From Ruminococcus sp. (GTDB taxonomy: Bacteria; Bacillota; Clostridia; Oscillospirales; Ruminococcaceae), in assembly GCA_017519415.1 (NCBI GenBank), contig JAFWSI010000063.1, positions 1-64,000 of the forward strand: DNA of 64,000 nt, read 5' to 3'. Of this stretch, positions 24,658-34,900 are shown piece after piece. The notes under the pieces are model-generated. The model saw nothing but the letters and a program-made list of their open reading frames with translations. It was not told where the DNA came from and did not search any database. Both the position numbers and the translations under genes were made by a program. The first letter of the stretch is position 1. Every line of letters starts with the position of its first letter.

Positions 24658-25161
24658 ATGGAAAAATTTATCAAGTGGTGCGTTTCGATACTTCCGAAGC
24701 CGCTTCAGAAAATATATTACAAATACGAAGAAAAATGGCTCTATCTCGTTTTCGGAGTCCTGACCACCGTCGTGAGCTTTGCCGCTGCGGGACTTGCCAA
24801 GTTCGTCCTCGAGAACGCCGGCGGATACGGGGATAAGGCCGTAAGCGACATAAGCACTGTATTTTCGTGGGTGTGCGCGGTGACCTTTGCGTATATCACC
24901 AATAAGCTCTGGGTATTCGAGTCCAACGCAAAGGGACTTAAAAACATCGTGGTCGAGGGCGGAAGGTTCTACGGCGGAAGAGTTTTCACCCTTGCCGTGG
25001 AATGGATCATGATGCACGTCGGCTTCGGCATGATAGGCGTAAACTACTGGGTGATGAAGATACTTGCAAACGTGGTGGTGCTCATACTGAACTATGTCAT
25101 CAGCAAGCTGTTTGTTTTCCGCAAGGAAAAGGAGCCTGCTGCGGAGAGCGCGGATGAGTGA
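24658..25161 (+). CDS. GtrA-family membrane protein
   Basis: A 167-residue protein with four membrane helices in GtrA layout: EKWLYLVFGVLTTVVSF, then an STVFSWVCAVTFAYITNKLWVFES segment, then two C-terminal helices ending in NYVISKLFVFRK. GtrA proteins are thought to flip or hand on lipid-linked sugars in cell-surface polysaccharide modification. ATG 24658 is preferred (AAAGGA, 9-base spacing) over ATG 24640. The 3' end overlaps the dusB-like gene by 8 bases, so both are on one transcript, though no functional link is obvious. Confidence 0.85.
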   Translation: MEKFIKWCVSILPKPLQKIYYKYEEKWLYLVFGVLTTVVSFAAAGLAKFVLENAGGYGDKAVSDISTVFSWVCAVTFAYITNKLWVFESNAKGLKNIVVEGGRFYGGRVFTLAVEWIMMHVGFGMIGVNYWVMKILANVVVLILNYVISKLFVFRKEKEPAAESADE

Positions 25162-26158
25162 TACAATTAATATAGGTAATACGGCGATACTGCGTACAGC
25201 CGCTCTTGCTCCCATGGCGGGAGTGGCCGACAGAGCCTACAGGCTCATGTGCAAGAGGTACGGTGCGGCATACGTGGTCAGCGAAATGGTGTCCGCAAAG
25301 GGCATATGCTACAGCGACCGCAAGACCGCGGAGCTGTGCACGGTCACAGACGAGGAGCGCCCCATGGCGGTGCAGCTTTTCGGCAGCGAGCCCGACTTCA
25401 TGGCGGAGGCTGTTAAGATAGTTCTTGATTACCGTCCCGACATAATCGACATAAATATGGGCTGTCCCGTGCCGAAGGTAGTCGGAACCGGCGCGGGCTC
25501 GGCGCTGATGAAGGACATAAAGCTGGCGGCGGACATCACGGAATCCGCAGTCAGGGCGGCGGGGAAGACTCCCGTCACCGTGAAGATACGCAGCGGCTGG
25601 AGCCATGACAGCACCAATGCTCCGGAACTGGCAAGGGCTCTTGAAGCAGCCGGAGCTGCGGCCATCACAGTTCATGGGCGGACGCGGGATATGTTCTACA
25701 GCGGCGAATCCGACAGCAGTATAATAAAGGCCGTTAAAGAAGCGGTATCGGTGCCCGTCATCGGCAACGGCGACGTGTGCAGCGCTGCGGATTGCGTGAA
25801 GATGTACGAGGAGACGGGCTGCGACCTTGTGATGATAGGGCGTGGAAGCTACGGAAATCCTTTTATTTTCCGCGAGACAGAGGCGAAGCTCCGCGGCGGG
25901 GATTACGAGCCGCCTTCTCTTGAAACGAAAATGCAGGTCATGCTGGAGCATATCCGCCTGATACTGGAGCTCAGCGAAAAATGCGAGGAGCTCGCCATGC
26001 ATGAGGCGCGGAAGCACGCCGCATGGTACATGAACGGTTATTACGGCTCGGCGAAGTTCAGAGGGCGCTGCTATCAGCTCTCCTCCTATGCCGAGGCGGA
26101 GGCTTTGGCGGAGGAGTTCATCGCTCTCCAGCGAAGCCGTGAAATTAACCCGCAGTAA
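25154..26158 (+). CDS. tRNA-dihydrouridine synthase (DusB-like)
   Basis: An FMN enzyme that reduces uridines in tRNA. LAPMAGVADRAYRLMCKRYGA starts the barrel, DINMGCPVPKVVGTGAGSALMKD carries the catalytic Cys, and KIRSGW, HGRTRDMFYSG and VIGNGDVCSAADCVKMYEETGCD-LVMIGRGSYGNPFIF are the FMN and substrate segments. At 334 residues it has normal length. ATG 25154 is preferred because the homologous N-terminus begins there; the frame also extends into gtrA. Confidence 0.93.
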   Translation: MSDTINIGNTAILRTAALAPMAGVADRAYRLMCKRYGAAYVVSEMVSAKGICYSDRKTAELCTVTDEERPMAVQLFGSEPDFMAEAVKIVLDYRPDIIDINMGCPVPKVVGTGAGSALMKDIKLAADITESAVRAAGKTPVTVKIRSGWSHDSTNAPELARALEAAGAAAITVHGRTRDMFYSGESDSSIIKAVKEAVSVPVIGNGDVCSAADCVKMYEETGCDLVMIGRGSYGNPFIFRETEAKLRGGDYEPPSLETKMQVMLEHIRLILELSEKCEELAMHEARKHAAWYMNGYYGSAKFRGRCYQLSSYAEAEALAEEFIALQRSREINPQ

Positions 26159-26462
26159 TTACAATGTATGCAAGGTATACAAGGCGGACAAGAAAGCAGG
26201 TTTTTCGTCGCTGTGCACAATAAAATCCATAAAACTTTGTATGAATGAACAAAAAATGGACAAAAATAAAGTTGATGTGCGAAAATTGCCTTAAAACCGC
26301 GGTTTGCGGTCAAAAATTAATTTGACAAGGATTAAAACACATTGTAAATTATTTTAAGTTTGATACAATTAGTAATTGCCAAACGAAAAATAATGTGATA
26401 TAATGTAAACGAGGGAAGAGCATATTCAGGGGAACTATGCCCTTTCACAAAGGAGAAGTGCA
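26159..26462. other. AT-rich spacer before the CapA-like gene
   Basis: No gene is seen. It contains an ACCGCGGT palindrome near 26299, a TTGACA/TAAATT pair around 26322-26350, and the better promoter at 26376-26404. Confidence 0.6.
26376..26404 (+). promoter_or_regulatory. Promoter of the CapA-like gene
   Basis: TTGCCA, 17 bases, TATAAT, about 59 bases before the start codon. Confidence 0.7.
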
Positions 26463-27728
26463 ATGAAGTTAAGAAAAGGACGCGCTTTCGGCGCTTTCGC
26501 GGTAATGACAGCCATGCTCGCCTTCGGCGCCTGTGCGCATTCCGACACGGATCATACCGTCGGAAAGGCAAGCTTCGGATCGTCGGCGGGAGAAGTGGAA
26601 AGCACTGTGCCCGAGGAGACTACAGAGGAGCTCACGGAGCCTCAGCCCGACAGGACAGTTCATGTGGTCGCCGCGGGAGATAATCTTATCCACTATTCCG
26701 TATACAAGAACGCAGAAATGCTTGCAGGGGGCTCGGGCTACGATTTCAAGCCCATGTACTCCGAGGTGAAATACCTCATCGAGAGCGCAGACCTTGCAAT
26801 ATTGAATCAGGAAACCATAATCTCCGAAAGCAACCCCATAAGGGGAGCCGACGGAGGACAGCTTATATTCAATTCGCCTCCGGAGGTGGCCGACGCAGTT
26901 ATAGACTGCGGTTTCGACGTCTTCACCATGGCCAACAACCACCTGCTCGATATGGGTACTCAGGGCCTTGAGGAGTCAATAAACTTCTGGAACAAAAAAG
27001 CGGCGGAAAACGACCTGACGGTCCTCGGAGCCTATCTAAACGACGAGGACGCCAACCGTATACGCACCCGTGAGGTTAACGGCGTAAAGATCGCATTCCT
27101 TGCGTATGCGCATCATATCAACGGCAACGAATGCCTGCTTGATGATTCGCCTCTCCGCGTGGTAATGAACGAGGAGGAGGACATTATCGAGCGTCAGATA
27201 AAGGAAGCAAGGCAGTTGGCGGACGCCGTCATCGTGTCCGTTCACTGGGGCGAGGACGACACCACCGTCGTTACAGAGGACAGGATCGAGCTCGCCAACA
27301 AGATGGTCAACTGGGGAGCGGATGTGATACTCGGCTGTCACACCCATACCGCAGAGACTATGGAATGGATAGAGCGGGACGACGGTACAAAGGGCTTTGT
27401 GTACTACTGCATGGGCAATTTCATATGCGCCCAGACAGATAATTTCAACGTTGTGGGAGAGCTCCCCGATTTCGACATAGTCATCGACGGAAGCACCGGT
27501 CAGCTCCGCCTCGAGAACGTGGGCTGCATACCGACCATCGTGCACTATGAGTACGATTTTTCCAATATGAAGGTCTATCCCTACAGCAAGTATAGCCCCG
27601 AGCTTGCGGCTGCTCACGGGCTCCCGTATGCGATACCGCAGGGCACTTATACGAGCTTCGGATGGGACGTTATAAACAACATAATAGACGAGCAGATACC
27701 GCAGGAATTCCGGAAACTCGACAAATGA
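26463..27728 (+). CDS. CapA/PgsA-family (poly-gamma-glutamate type) surface lipoprotein
   Basis: A signal peptide ending FGAC suggests a lipoprotein, although the lipobox is imperfect. The rest is one CapA-family metallophosphatase-like domain: HVVAAGDNLIHYSVYKNA, LAILNQETIIS, FDVFTMANNHLLDMGTQGLEESINFW, VSVHWGEDDTT and LGCHTHTAETMEW carry the conserved Asp, Asn and His residues. The family is named for capsule polyglutamate export, but many members occur without other cap genes, as here. The substrate is unknown. It is monocistronic with AAAGGAG before the start. Confidence 0.88.
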   Translation: MKLRKGRAFGAFAVMTAMLAFGACAHSDTDHTVGKASFGSSAGEVESTVPEETTEELTEPQPDRTVHVVAAGDNLIHYSVYKNAEMLAGGSGYDFKPMYSEVKYLIESADLAILNQETIISESNPIRGADGGQLIFNSPPEVADAVIDCGFDVFTMANNHLLDMGTQGLEESINFWNKKAAENDLTVLGAYLNDEDANRIRTREVNGVKIAFLAYAHHINGNECLLDDSPLRVVMNEEEDIIERQIKEARQLADAVIVSVHWGEDDTTVVTEDRIELANKMVNWGADVILGCHTHTAETMEWIERDDGTKGFVYYCMGNFICAQTDNFNVVGELPDFDIVIDGSTGQLRLENVGCIPTIVHYEYDFSNMKVYPYSKYSPELAAAHGLPYAIPQGTYTSFGWDVINNIIDEQIPQEFRKLDK

Positions 27729-27856
27729 TCTAATTTATTAATTTTTGGTTCAAAAACGCTTTTTAAGAGAGGATTTTGAGAAAAATCCTCATTGTGCAAA
27801 GCGTTCAAAAATCACTTTTGCTGTTTATGTAAAATACCAAAAACAATATGAACCTA

Positions 27857-27885
27857 TTTACTTTTTTTTAGACCTGATATATAAT
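27857..27885 (+). promoter_or_regulatory. Probable promoter of the scaC-scaA-scaB operon
   Basis: TTTACT, 17 bases, TATAAT. The predicted start is about 375 bases before scaC. The preceding stretch 27729-27856 holds only AT-rich sequence with a repeated TTTTGAGAAAAATCC-like tract. Confidence 0.6.
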
Positions 27886-27889
27886 GAAA

Positions 27890-28266
27890 TCATGAATAAA
27901 TATAGATTTGGGATTAAGTATCTCATCACGGCAGTGTGATGCGTCTGACGTCAAAAACCACTGCGTGCAGAGCGAGTTTTCAGTCGCAGGCTGACGGCAT
28001 GAGGGGAAGCTTCAGGGCGGCGTGGACAAACGCCGGATTATCAGAAGAAATCCGCCGAAAACCGCAGCTCGGACAGCTTAAGCCTCGTCTGTATGACTGA
28101 GCAGCGGCAGTTTTGCCCACCGCTTACGCACGCTTCCGACCGTAAAGGCCGATGTGGCTTTGCAGTTAAGGCGGAGAGGTAGATCCGCTGCGTTAAGACA
28201 AGATATAATCAAAGGGGCAGCCCGTTCCTTTGTTATATAACATTATTGAAGAAGGAGGAAAAAATA
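27890..28266 (+). ncRNA. Long structured 5' leader of the sca operon
   Basis: A GC-richer block (about 27915-28200) with no ORF preceded by a ribosome site contains many nested inverted repeats. Examples are CTCAT/ATGAG enclosing about 80 bases, GGCGT-GGACAA-ACGCC, CGGATT/AATCCG, GGCAgttttGCC, and a long stem GCAG..GCGGA/TCCGC-TGC near 28165-28192. It ends in the scaC ribosome site AAGGAGG. I recognise no riboswitch class. It could be a regulatory leader or a separate RNA processed from the operon. Confidence 0.5.
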
Positions 28267-29154
28267 ATGAAGACAAAAAAGGTAGTCGTCGGAGCTATCG
28301 CTGCTACGATGCTTTCACTTTCAGTCTGCTCACTTGCACCCGTTTTTGCAGCCGGCGAAACAGTGCAGATATCCGTTGGCAAAGCAAATGTAAAGGCAGG
28401 TGAGGCATTCTCAGTGGACGTATCTCTGGCTGATATTCCATCTTCCGGCATCCAGGCACTCGATTTTGCTGTAACTTATGACAGCAGCCTCATCACAATC
28501 GATTCTGTTGACGCAGGAGCTCTCATAACAGGCATTTCACAGTCTGGTGACGCATCAGCATCACTCAGCAAGCCTTTTGAAAGCTATATCAACAGCAAAG
28601 AGGGCTATGTAAGCTTGATTTGGACAACAGCAGCAGATGACGCTTCATACTGGCTCAAGGGCGACGGTGTGTTCTGTACTATCTCTGGTAAAGCTGCAAG
28701 CGGCGCTAAGGATGGTTCAGTAGCAGACCTCAAGATCGTTCCTATCAACCGTGAGACATATTCCGGTTCGGGCACTTCAAACAGTGGCATCGGATGCGGA
28801 TATGAAAAAGACGGTAAGCCCGTACAGTATTCCGTAACAAAGAATGACGGAAGCGTTACAATCGGCGCTGTTGCAACCACAACAACTACAAAGCAGACTC
28901 CCGTTGTTACAATGCGCGGCGACGCAAACTGTGATGACTCAGTCGATATGGCGGATGCTGTTCTTATCATGCAGAGCATCTCCAACCCGAACAAGTATGG
29001 CATTAAGGGTTCTGACTCACATCACATCACTTCACAGGGTCAGGCTAATGGCGATGTAGTTAGCGATAACGGCGGAAAAGGCGGCAACGGTATTACTTCA
29101 GCCGATGCAAGCCAGATCCAGAAATATCTGCTTGGTAGCATTTCCGAGCTTTAA
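28267..29154 (+). CDS. scaC: Scaffoldin adaptor ScaC (one cohesin, one dockerin)
   Basis: After a signal peptide (cut near residue 28) there is one cohesin (about residues 30-200: SVGKANVKAGEAFSVDVSL, FAVTYDSSLITIDSVD). A short Thr linker leads to a C-terminal dockerin with two Ca2+-binding repeats (GDANCDDSVDMADAVLIM and the degenerate GNGITSADASQIQKYLL) separated by a long insert. In R. flavefaciens ScaC docks on ScaA and carries a different set of dockerin proteins, so it acts as an adaptor. ATG 28267 follows AAGGAGG; an upstream in-frame start at 28246 overlaps that site. It is the first gene of the operon, 97 bases before scaA. Confidence 0.92.
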   Translation: MKTKKVVVGAIAATMLSLSVCSLAPVFAAGETVQISVGKANVKAGEAFSVDVSLADIPSSGIQALDFAVTYDSSLITIDSVDAGALITGISQSGDASASLSKPFESYINSKEGYVSLIWTTAADDASYWLKGDGVFCTISGKAASGAKDGSVADLKIVPINRETYSGSGTSNSGIGCGYEKDGKPVQYSVTKNDGSVTIGAVATTTTTKQTPVVTMRGDANCDDSVDMADAVLIMQSISNPNKYGIKGSDSHHITSQGQANGDVVSDNGGKGGNGITSADASQIQKYLLGSISEL

Positions 29155-29251
29155 TCCGTGATTATCTGATTTGTCCCCCTTACAAAGGAATACAAACCCA
29201 ATTTATGTTTTATCAATGGGCGTAAAAACCTAAAGAAAGGAATTATTACAA

Positions 29252-31873
29252 ATGAAAAAGTTTATTTCTGCAGTCACTTCCTTGTGTATGGCTGCATCGA
29301 TGTTAAGCGTAGTAGCTCCTGCTGCTGTAGGTGCTGCCGACGCTAAGAAGTCTTTTGCTGTCAAGACTTATGATGGCGCAGGCTCTGAATTTGATAGTAT
29401 GGGCGATAAGGTAACCATCACAAAGGATATGCTTGCTAAGGGCGACGTTAAGATCCCCTGCGCAGTATACTATGATGAAGGTACTAACGATTCAGAGGCT
29501 ATCTCTGTTCAGCTCACTGTTGATTCCAAGGACATTTCTTTCAAGCTTTATCAGCCCAAGGAGGCTTTCTTCTCTGAGAACAAGACCTTCACACTCGGCG
29601 GCGATTCGGTAAAGACAAAGTATGCTCCCAACTTCGCAAGCTTCTATGATGATATGATGGAGACATATTCTACATACGGTTCATTCCAGGGCGCTTGCGA
29701 TTCTTCACAGACAGCTGCAGGCACAGATAACTACTATATCGGCGTTTCATGGACAAACGGCGGTAAGGAATACAAGTGGGCAGGTAACAAGTCCACAGAC
29801 TTCCCGTTCTTCGTATTCGACGTAACTGTTCCTTCTTCTATTGCTCCCGGTACTTACAATATCAAGTACTGTGACTACAATACCGACTCCACAGGTCAGT
29901 ACGACAATCCTTCCTGCATGGTTGAGACAGGAAGCAGATACGTTTCCAAGGACGGCACTCTCGAGCTCAAGACAATGCAGATCGTTGTTGAGGGCGGCGA
30001 AGGCACAACAACCACAAAGGATGTTACAACAACTACTACAACAAAGCAGGATGTTATAACAACCACAACAAAGTCCAATACAGGCAATGCTGACGTAAGC
30101 TTCGACTTCGGCGGCACATATGAAGCTGCAAAGGGTGATACAGTCAAGGTTAAGGTTGCTATAGACGCACATAACAACCCGATCACAGCTCTTGACGTTG
30201 TATTCGATATTCCTTCAGCACTCACACTGAAGCAGATCGGTACATCTTCACCTGCATTCAGCGATCACGACGTACAGACAAACGAGCCCACAAAGGCTGC
30301 TAACTTCTACACCATCGACGGCCAGGGTGAGGGCGTAGTTCCCGAGGCTGGCGCAACAGTATTCGTAATCGCAATCACAGTTCCCGAGAATTGTCCCGAC
30401 GGCAACTACACGATCGGTTTCACCGACAAGTGCAAGATCTTCAAGGACAACACAAGCTGGAACTACAAAACAGAGTTCACAGCTGCAACCATCAAGGTTG
30501 GCAACGGCGGTAACGATACCACAACAACCACAAAGAACGACGTTGTAGGTACAACAACAACTGTTAAGCAGGGTGACGGCCAGATCAGCTTCAACTTCGG
30601 CGAGGATGTAAAGGCTGCAAAGGGCGACACAGTTAAGGTTAAGGTTGCAATCGATGCACACAACAACCCGATCACAGCTCTTGACGTTGTATTCGATATT
30701 CCTTCAGCTCTTACACTGAAGCAGATCGGTACTTCTTCACCTGCATTCAACGATCACGACGTACAGACAAACGAGCCTACAAAGGCTGCTAACTTCTATA
30801 CAATCGACGGTCAGGGCGAGGGCGTAGTTCCCGAGGCTGGCGCAACAGTATTCGTAATCGCAATCACAGTTCCCGAGAATTGTCCTGACGGCACTTACAC
30901 AATCGGCTTCGGCGACAAGTGCAAGATCTTCAAGGACAACACAAACTTCAACTACACAACTGACTTTGATGCAATGAACATCATCGTTGGCGACAGCGGT
31001 AACGTTACAACAACCACAACCAAGAACGATCCTCAGCCCACAACAACTACAACTGTTAAGCAGGAGCAGGGCCAGATCAGCTTCGACTTCGGCGACGACG
31101 TAACAGCTGAAAAGGGCTCAACAGTTAAGGTTAAGGTTGCAATCGATGCACACAACAACCCGATCACAGCTCTTGACGTTGTATTCGATATTCCTTCAGC
31201 ACTCACACTGAAGCAGATCGGTACTTCTTCACCTGCATTCAACGATCACGACGTACAGACAAACGAGCCCACAAAGGCTGCTAACTTCTATACGATCGAC
31301 GGTCAGGGCGAGGGCGTAGTTCCCGAGGCTGGCGCAACAGTATTCGTAATCGCAATCACAGTTCCCGAGAATTGTCCTGACGGCACTTACACAATCGGCT
31401 TCGGCGACAAGGTTAAGATCTTCAAGGACAACACAAACTTCAACTACACAACTGACTTTGATGCAATGAACATCATCGTTGGTGATGTAGAGACAACAAC
31501 TACAACTGTAACTGAGGCAACAACAACAACCACTAAGGAAGTTACAACAACAACTACAGTTACAGATGTTCAGCCTACAACAACTACAACAACAGGCACA
31601 ACTCCCGTTGGCGACAAGTACACTCCTGTATGGGGCGATGCTAACTGCGACGGCAAGGTTAACGTTGCTGACGTTGTAGTACTCAACAGATTCCTCAACG
31701 ATCCTTCAAACTTCAAGCTCACAGATCAGGGCAAGGTAAATGCAGACGTATATGCTCCTCAGAGCACAAAGGCAGAGGCAGTAGCAGTTTCAGGCGTTAA
31801 GCTCACTGCTGAGGATTCTGAAGCAATCATCAAGTCTATCGTCGACCTTGTAACTCTTCCCATAGAGAAATAA
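29252..31873 (+). CDS. scaA: Primary scaffoldin ScaA (three cohesins, one dockerin)
   Basis: Signal peptide (about 1-28); an N-terminal domain (30-245) with cohesin-like ends; Thr linker; three nearly identical cohesins at about 280-417, 443-581 and 607-745; Thr linker; and a C-terminal dockerin (788-873, GDANCDGKVNVADVVVL and a second, weak repeat SGVKLTAEDSEAIIKSI). The cohesins should bind dockerins of cellulases and of ScaC, while the ScaA dockerin binds ScaB. The DNA of the three cohesins is almost identical over about 370 bases each, which suggests recent duplication or gene conversion. It lies between scaC and scaB in one transcript. Confidence 0.93.
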   Translation: MKKFISAVTSLCMAASMLSVVAPAAVGAADAKKSFAVKTYDGAGSEFDSMGDKVTITKDMLAKGDVKIPCAVYYDEGTNDSEAISVQLTVDSKDISFKLYQPKEAFFSENKTFTLGGDSVKTKYAPNFASFYDDMMETYSTYGSFQGACDSSQTAAGTDNYYIGVSWTNGGKEYKWAGNKSTDFPFFVFDVTVPSSIAPGTYNIKYCDYNTDSTGQYDNPSCMVETGSRYVSKDGTLELKTMQIVVEGGEGTTTTKDVTTTTTTKQDVITTTTKSNTGNADVSFDFGGTYEAAKGDTVKVKVAIDAHNNPITALDVVFDIPSALTLKQIGTSSPAFSDHDVQTNEPTKAANFYTIDGQGEGVVPEAGATVFVIAITVPENCPDGNYTIGFTDKCKIFKDNTSWNYKTEFTAATIKVGNGGNDTTTTTKNDVVGTTTTVKQGDGQISFNFGEDVKAAKGDTVKVKVAIDAHNNPITALDVVFDIPSALTLKQIGTSSPAFNDHDVQTNEPTKAANFYTIDGQGEGVVPEAGATVFVIAITVPENCPDGTYTIGFGDKCKIFKDNTNFNYTTDFDAMNIIVGDSGNVTTTTTKNDPQPTTTTTVKQEQGQISFDFGDDVTAEKGSTVKVKVAIDAHNNPITALDVVFDIPSALTLKQIGTSSPAFNDHDVQTNEPTKAANFYTIDGQGEGVVPEAGATVFVIAITVPENCPDGTYTIGFGDKVKIFKDNTNFNYTTDFDAMNIIVGDVETTTTTVTEATTTTTKEVTTTTTVTDVQPTTTTTTGTTPVGDKYTPVWGDANCDGKVNVADVVVLNRFLNDPSNFKLTDQGKVNADVYAPQSTKAEAVAVSGVKLTAEDSEAIIKSIVDLVTLPIEK
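30085..31490 (+). repeat. Three tandem cohesin-coding repeats in scaA
   Basis: Units start at 30089, 30578 and 31070 (163 and 164 codons apart). Most of each unit is identical base for base; differences cluster at the edges and in the linkers. Confidence 0.85.
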
Positions 31874-31920
31874 GGACTTACTAACAAAATAGAGCGTATG
31901 CTCGGAAAGGAAATGCACTG

Positions 31921-34900
31921 ATGAAGAAACTGCTTTCTGCAGTTACATCCGTTGTCATGAGCTTATCGCTCATGACAGGTGCATTTGCTTCGTCAGTTAG
32001 TGCTGCGGGCAGTCTATCTGCTTCGCAGCCTAACGTTAGTATGGGCGAAGTACTGGATGTTTCTGCTAACAAAACCGCTGCTAACGGAACAGTTGAATGG
32101 CTGATTCCCACAGTAACTGCAGCTCCCGGCCAGACGGTATCATTACCGGTGGTAGTCAAGGGTTCAAAACTTGCGGTTGCAGGCGCCCAGTTCAATATTA
32201 AAGCGGCATCACCTATTGCTTATTCTTCAGCAACAGGCGGTAACGCTTATGGTTCTGAAATCGTAATAAATGATAAAACTCAGAAGTTCGCTTTCGGTGA
32301 CGAAAAGGGTATCGAAAGAGTAGCCAAGGACGATTCAGTCGTTCTGACTCTCAATTATACAGTACCCGCCGACTGTGCAGACGGCACATACGCCGTAACA
32401 TGGGACGGCACCTTCGCAAGCGATACTGACGGCGGCGAGATAACAGACGGTATCACATTCACTCCCGGTGCTATTGTTGTAAACAGCAAGGCATCAGCGG
32501 GTCAGATCGAATGGGTGCTCGACAACGTTACAGCTGCTCCCGGCGAAACAGTTACTGTTAACGCTAAGGTAAACAATTCCAACAATTCAGCGCTTGCTGT
32601 TGCAGGTGCGCAGTTCCTTATAAAGGCTGATTCACCTGTAAAATACAAAACGGTCAAGGAGGGCGGCGCGTACGCTTCCGAGATCATTGCTAACGATAAT
32701 ATCCAGGCGTTTGCTTTTGCAAGCAAAACAGGCGCAGGGATCGTTGCCGCTGATCAGGCAACAGTCGTTTCTGTAACTTACACAGTTCCTTCAGACTGCA
32801 AGGAGGGCAAGTATGCCGTTAAGTGGTCAGAGGGCTTCGTAAGCGACACAGACGGTAAAGAGATCACTTCAAACGTTAAATTCACAGACGGATCCATCAC
32901 CGTTAAGAAGGATAATCCTGTTAGCGGTAAGATCAGCTGGGTGCTCGACAACGTAAAAGCTGAGCCCGGTGAAACGGTAGCACTCAACGCAGTAGTTGAG
33001 GACTCCGCCAACGTCGGCGTTAAGGTTGCAGGCGCACAGTTCCTCGTAAAGGTGGATTCACCTATAACCTACAAGAGCATATCCGAAAAGTCAGGCTACG
33101 GTCCCGAGATCATCGCAAACGACAACAAGCAGTCATTTGCTTTCGGTCACGAGAAGGGCACAGGCGTTTCGGCAGCGGACGGCGTTAAGGTATTCACACT
33201 TACTTACACTGTACCCGCTGACTGTCCTGCAGGAAAGTATCCTGTAAGATGGTCCAATGTATTTGTAAGCGATACAGAGGGCGTTGACATTTCTGAAAAC
33301 GTTCTCGTAATCGACGGCTCGATCACAGTCGGCAATCCCGATCCCGTTCAGGGTGAGGCAGAGTGGGTTATCCCCGAAGTAGAGGGCAAGCCCGGCGAGA
33401 CTGTTACACTTGCTGTTAAGGTAAAGGGCGATTCAGCTCTTCCCGTAGCAGGTGCTCAGTTCGTGATCAAGAACCCCAATGATGTAATCTATAAGTCCGC
33501 AACAGGTTCACCTTACGGTGCAGACCTTATTGACAACGGTCAGAAATTCGCATTTGCTCAGGAATCCGGCGCAGGCAAGACTGCAAAGGACGGCTCAGAG
33601 ATTATGGTACTCACATATCAGATCCCCGAGAACTGTGCAGAGGGCGTATATGCCGTTGAGTGGGCTAATCAGTTTGTAAGCGATACTGCCGGCGATGACA
33701 TCACCGCTAAGGTTACATTCGTAAACGGCAGCATCAAGGTCGGCAAGGTTGATCCCGTAAACGGCGAGGCTAAGTGGGTTATTCCCGACGTAGCAGGCGA
33801 GCGCGGCAAGACTGTAACACTTACTGTAAAGGTTGAAGGCGATTCAGCTCTTCCCGTTGCAGGTGCACAGTTTGAGATCACAAATCCCGACGCTGTAACA
33901 TATCAGTCAGCAACAGGTTCACCTTATGGCGCAGAGCTTATCGACAACGGTAAGAAGTTTGCATTCGCTCAGGATTCCGGCGCAGGCAAGACTGCAAAGG
34001 ATGGCGCGGAGATCATAACACTCACATTTATGGTTCCCGAGAATTGTCCTGACGGAATTTATCCCATAGAGTGGTCCAAGCAGTTCGTAAGCGATGCTAC
34101 AGGTAAGGACATCACCGACAAGGTAGTATTCGTAAACGGAAGCATCAATGTTGGCAATGTTACAACAACAAGCACAACTATCACAGGAACAACAACCACA
34201 ACAAGCGGTGACGATTCCACAACTACAACAACAAGCGGCGACGGAACAACAACCACAACAAGCGGTGACGGTTCCACAACCACAACAACAAGCGGCGACG
34301 GAACAACAACCACAACAAGCGGTGACGGTTCCACAACCACTACAACAAGCGGCGATGGAACAACAACCACAACAAGCGGTGACGGTTCCACAACCACTAC
34401 AACAAGCGGCGACGGAACAATAACCACAACAAGCGGGGACGGTTCCACAACCACAACCACAAGCGGTGACGGTTCTACAACCACAACCACAAGCGGTGAC
34501 GGTTCTACAACCACAACCACAAGCGGTAACGGCGAAACAGGTACAACTACAACTGTAACAGCTCCTGCCGGTGCTATCATCTGGCAGATCGATACAGTAA
34601 CAGTCAATCCCGGCGACAAGGTTGCTCTCAAGATCTATGTAAATGACGCAAGAGGCTCCAAGCTTCCTGTTGCAGGCGGTCAGTTCAACATTATCAATGC
34701 CAACGGCATTACCTTTGTTGACGCTACAAGCGGCGACGCTTACGGCGATGAACTCATAGCCAACAACACAGTCAAGAAGTTTGCATTTGCAGACGCAAAG
34801 GGCGAGGGAACAGTTGCTGCCAACGGCTCGGTAGTTGCATACCTCAACTTCACAATACCTGAAGATTGTCCTGCTGGAGTATATCCTGTAGAATTCATTC

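Noticed and set aside
26463..27728. Capsule biosynthesis locus around the CapA-like gene.
   Set aside because: No ligase or other polyglutamate gene is nearby; the gene is alone between two spacers.
27890..28266. Leader of the sca operon as tmRNA, RNase P RNA, 6S RNA, SRP RNA or a known riboswitch.
   Set aside because: None of the diagnostic conserved segments of these RNAs could be found by eye.
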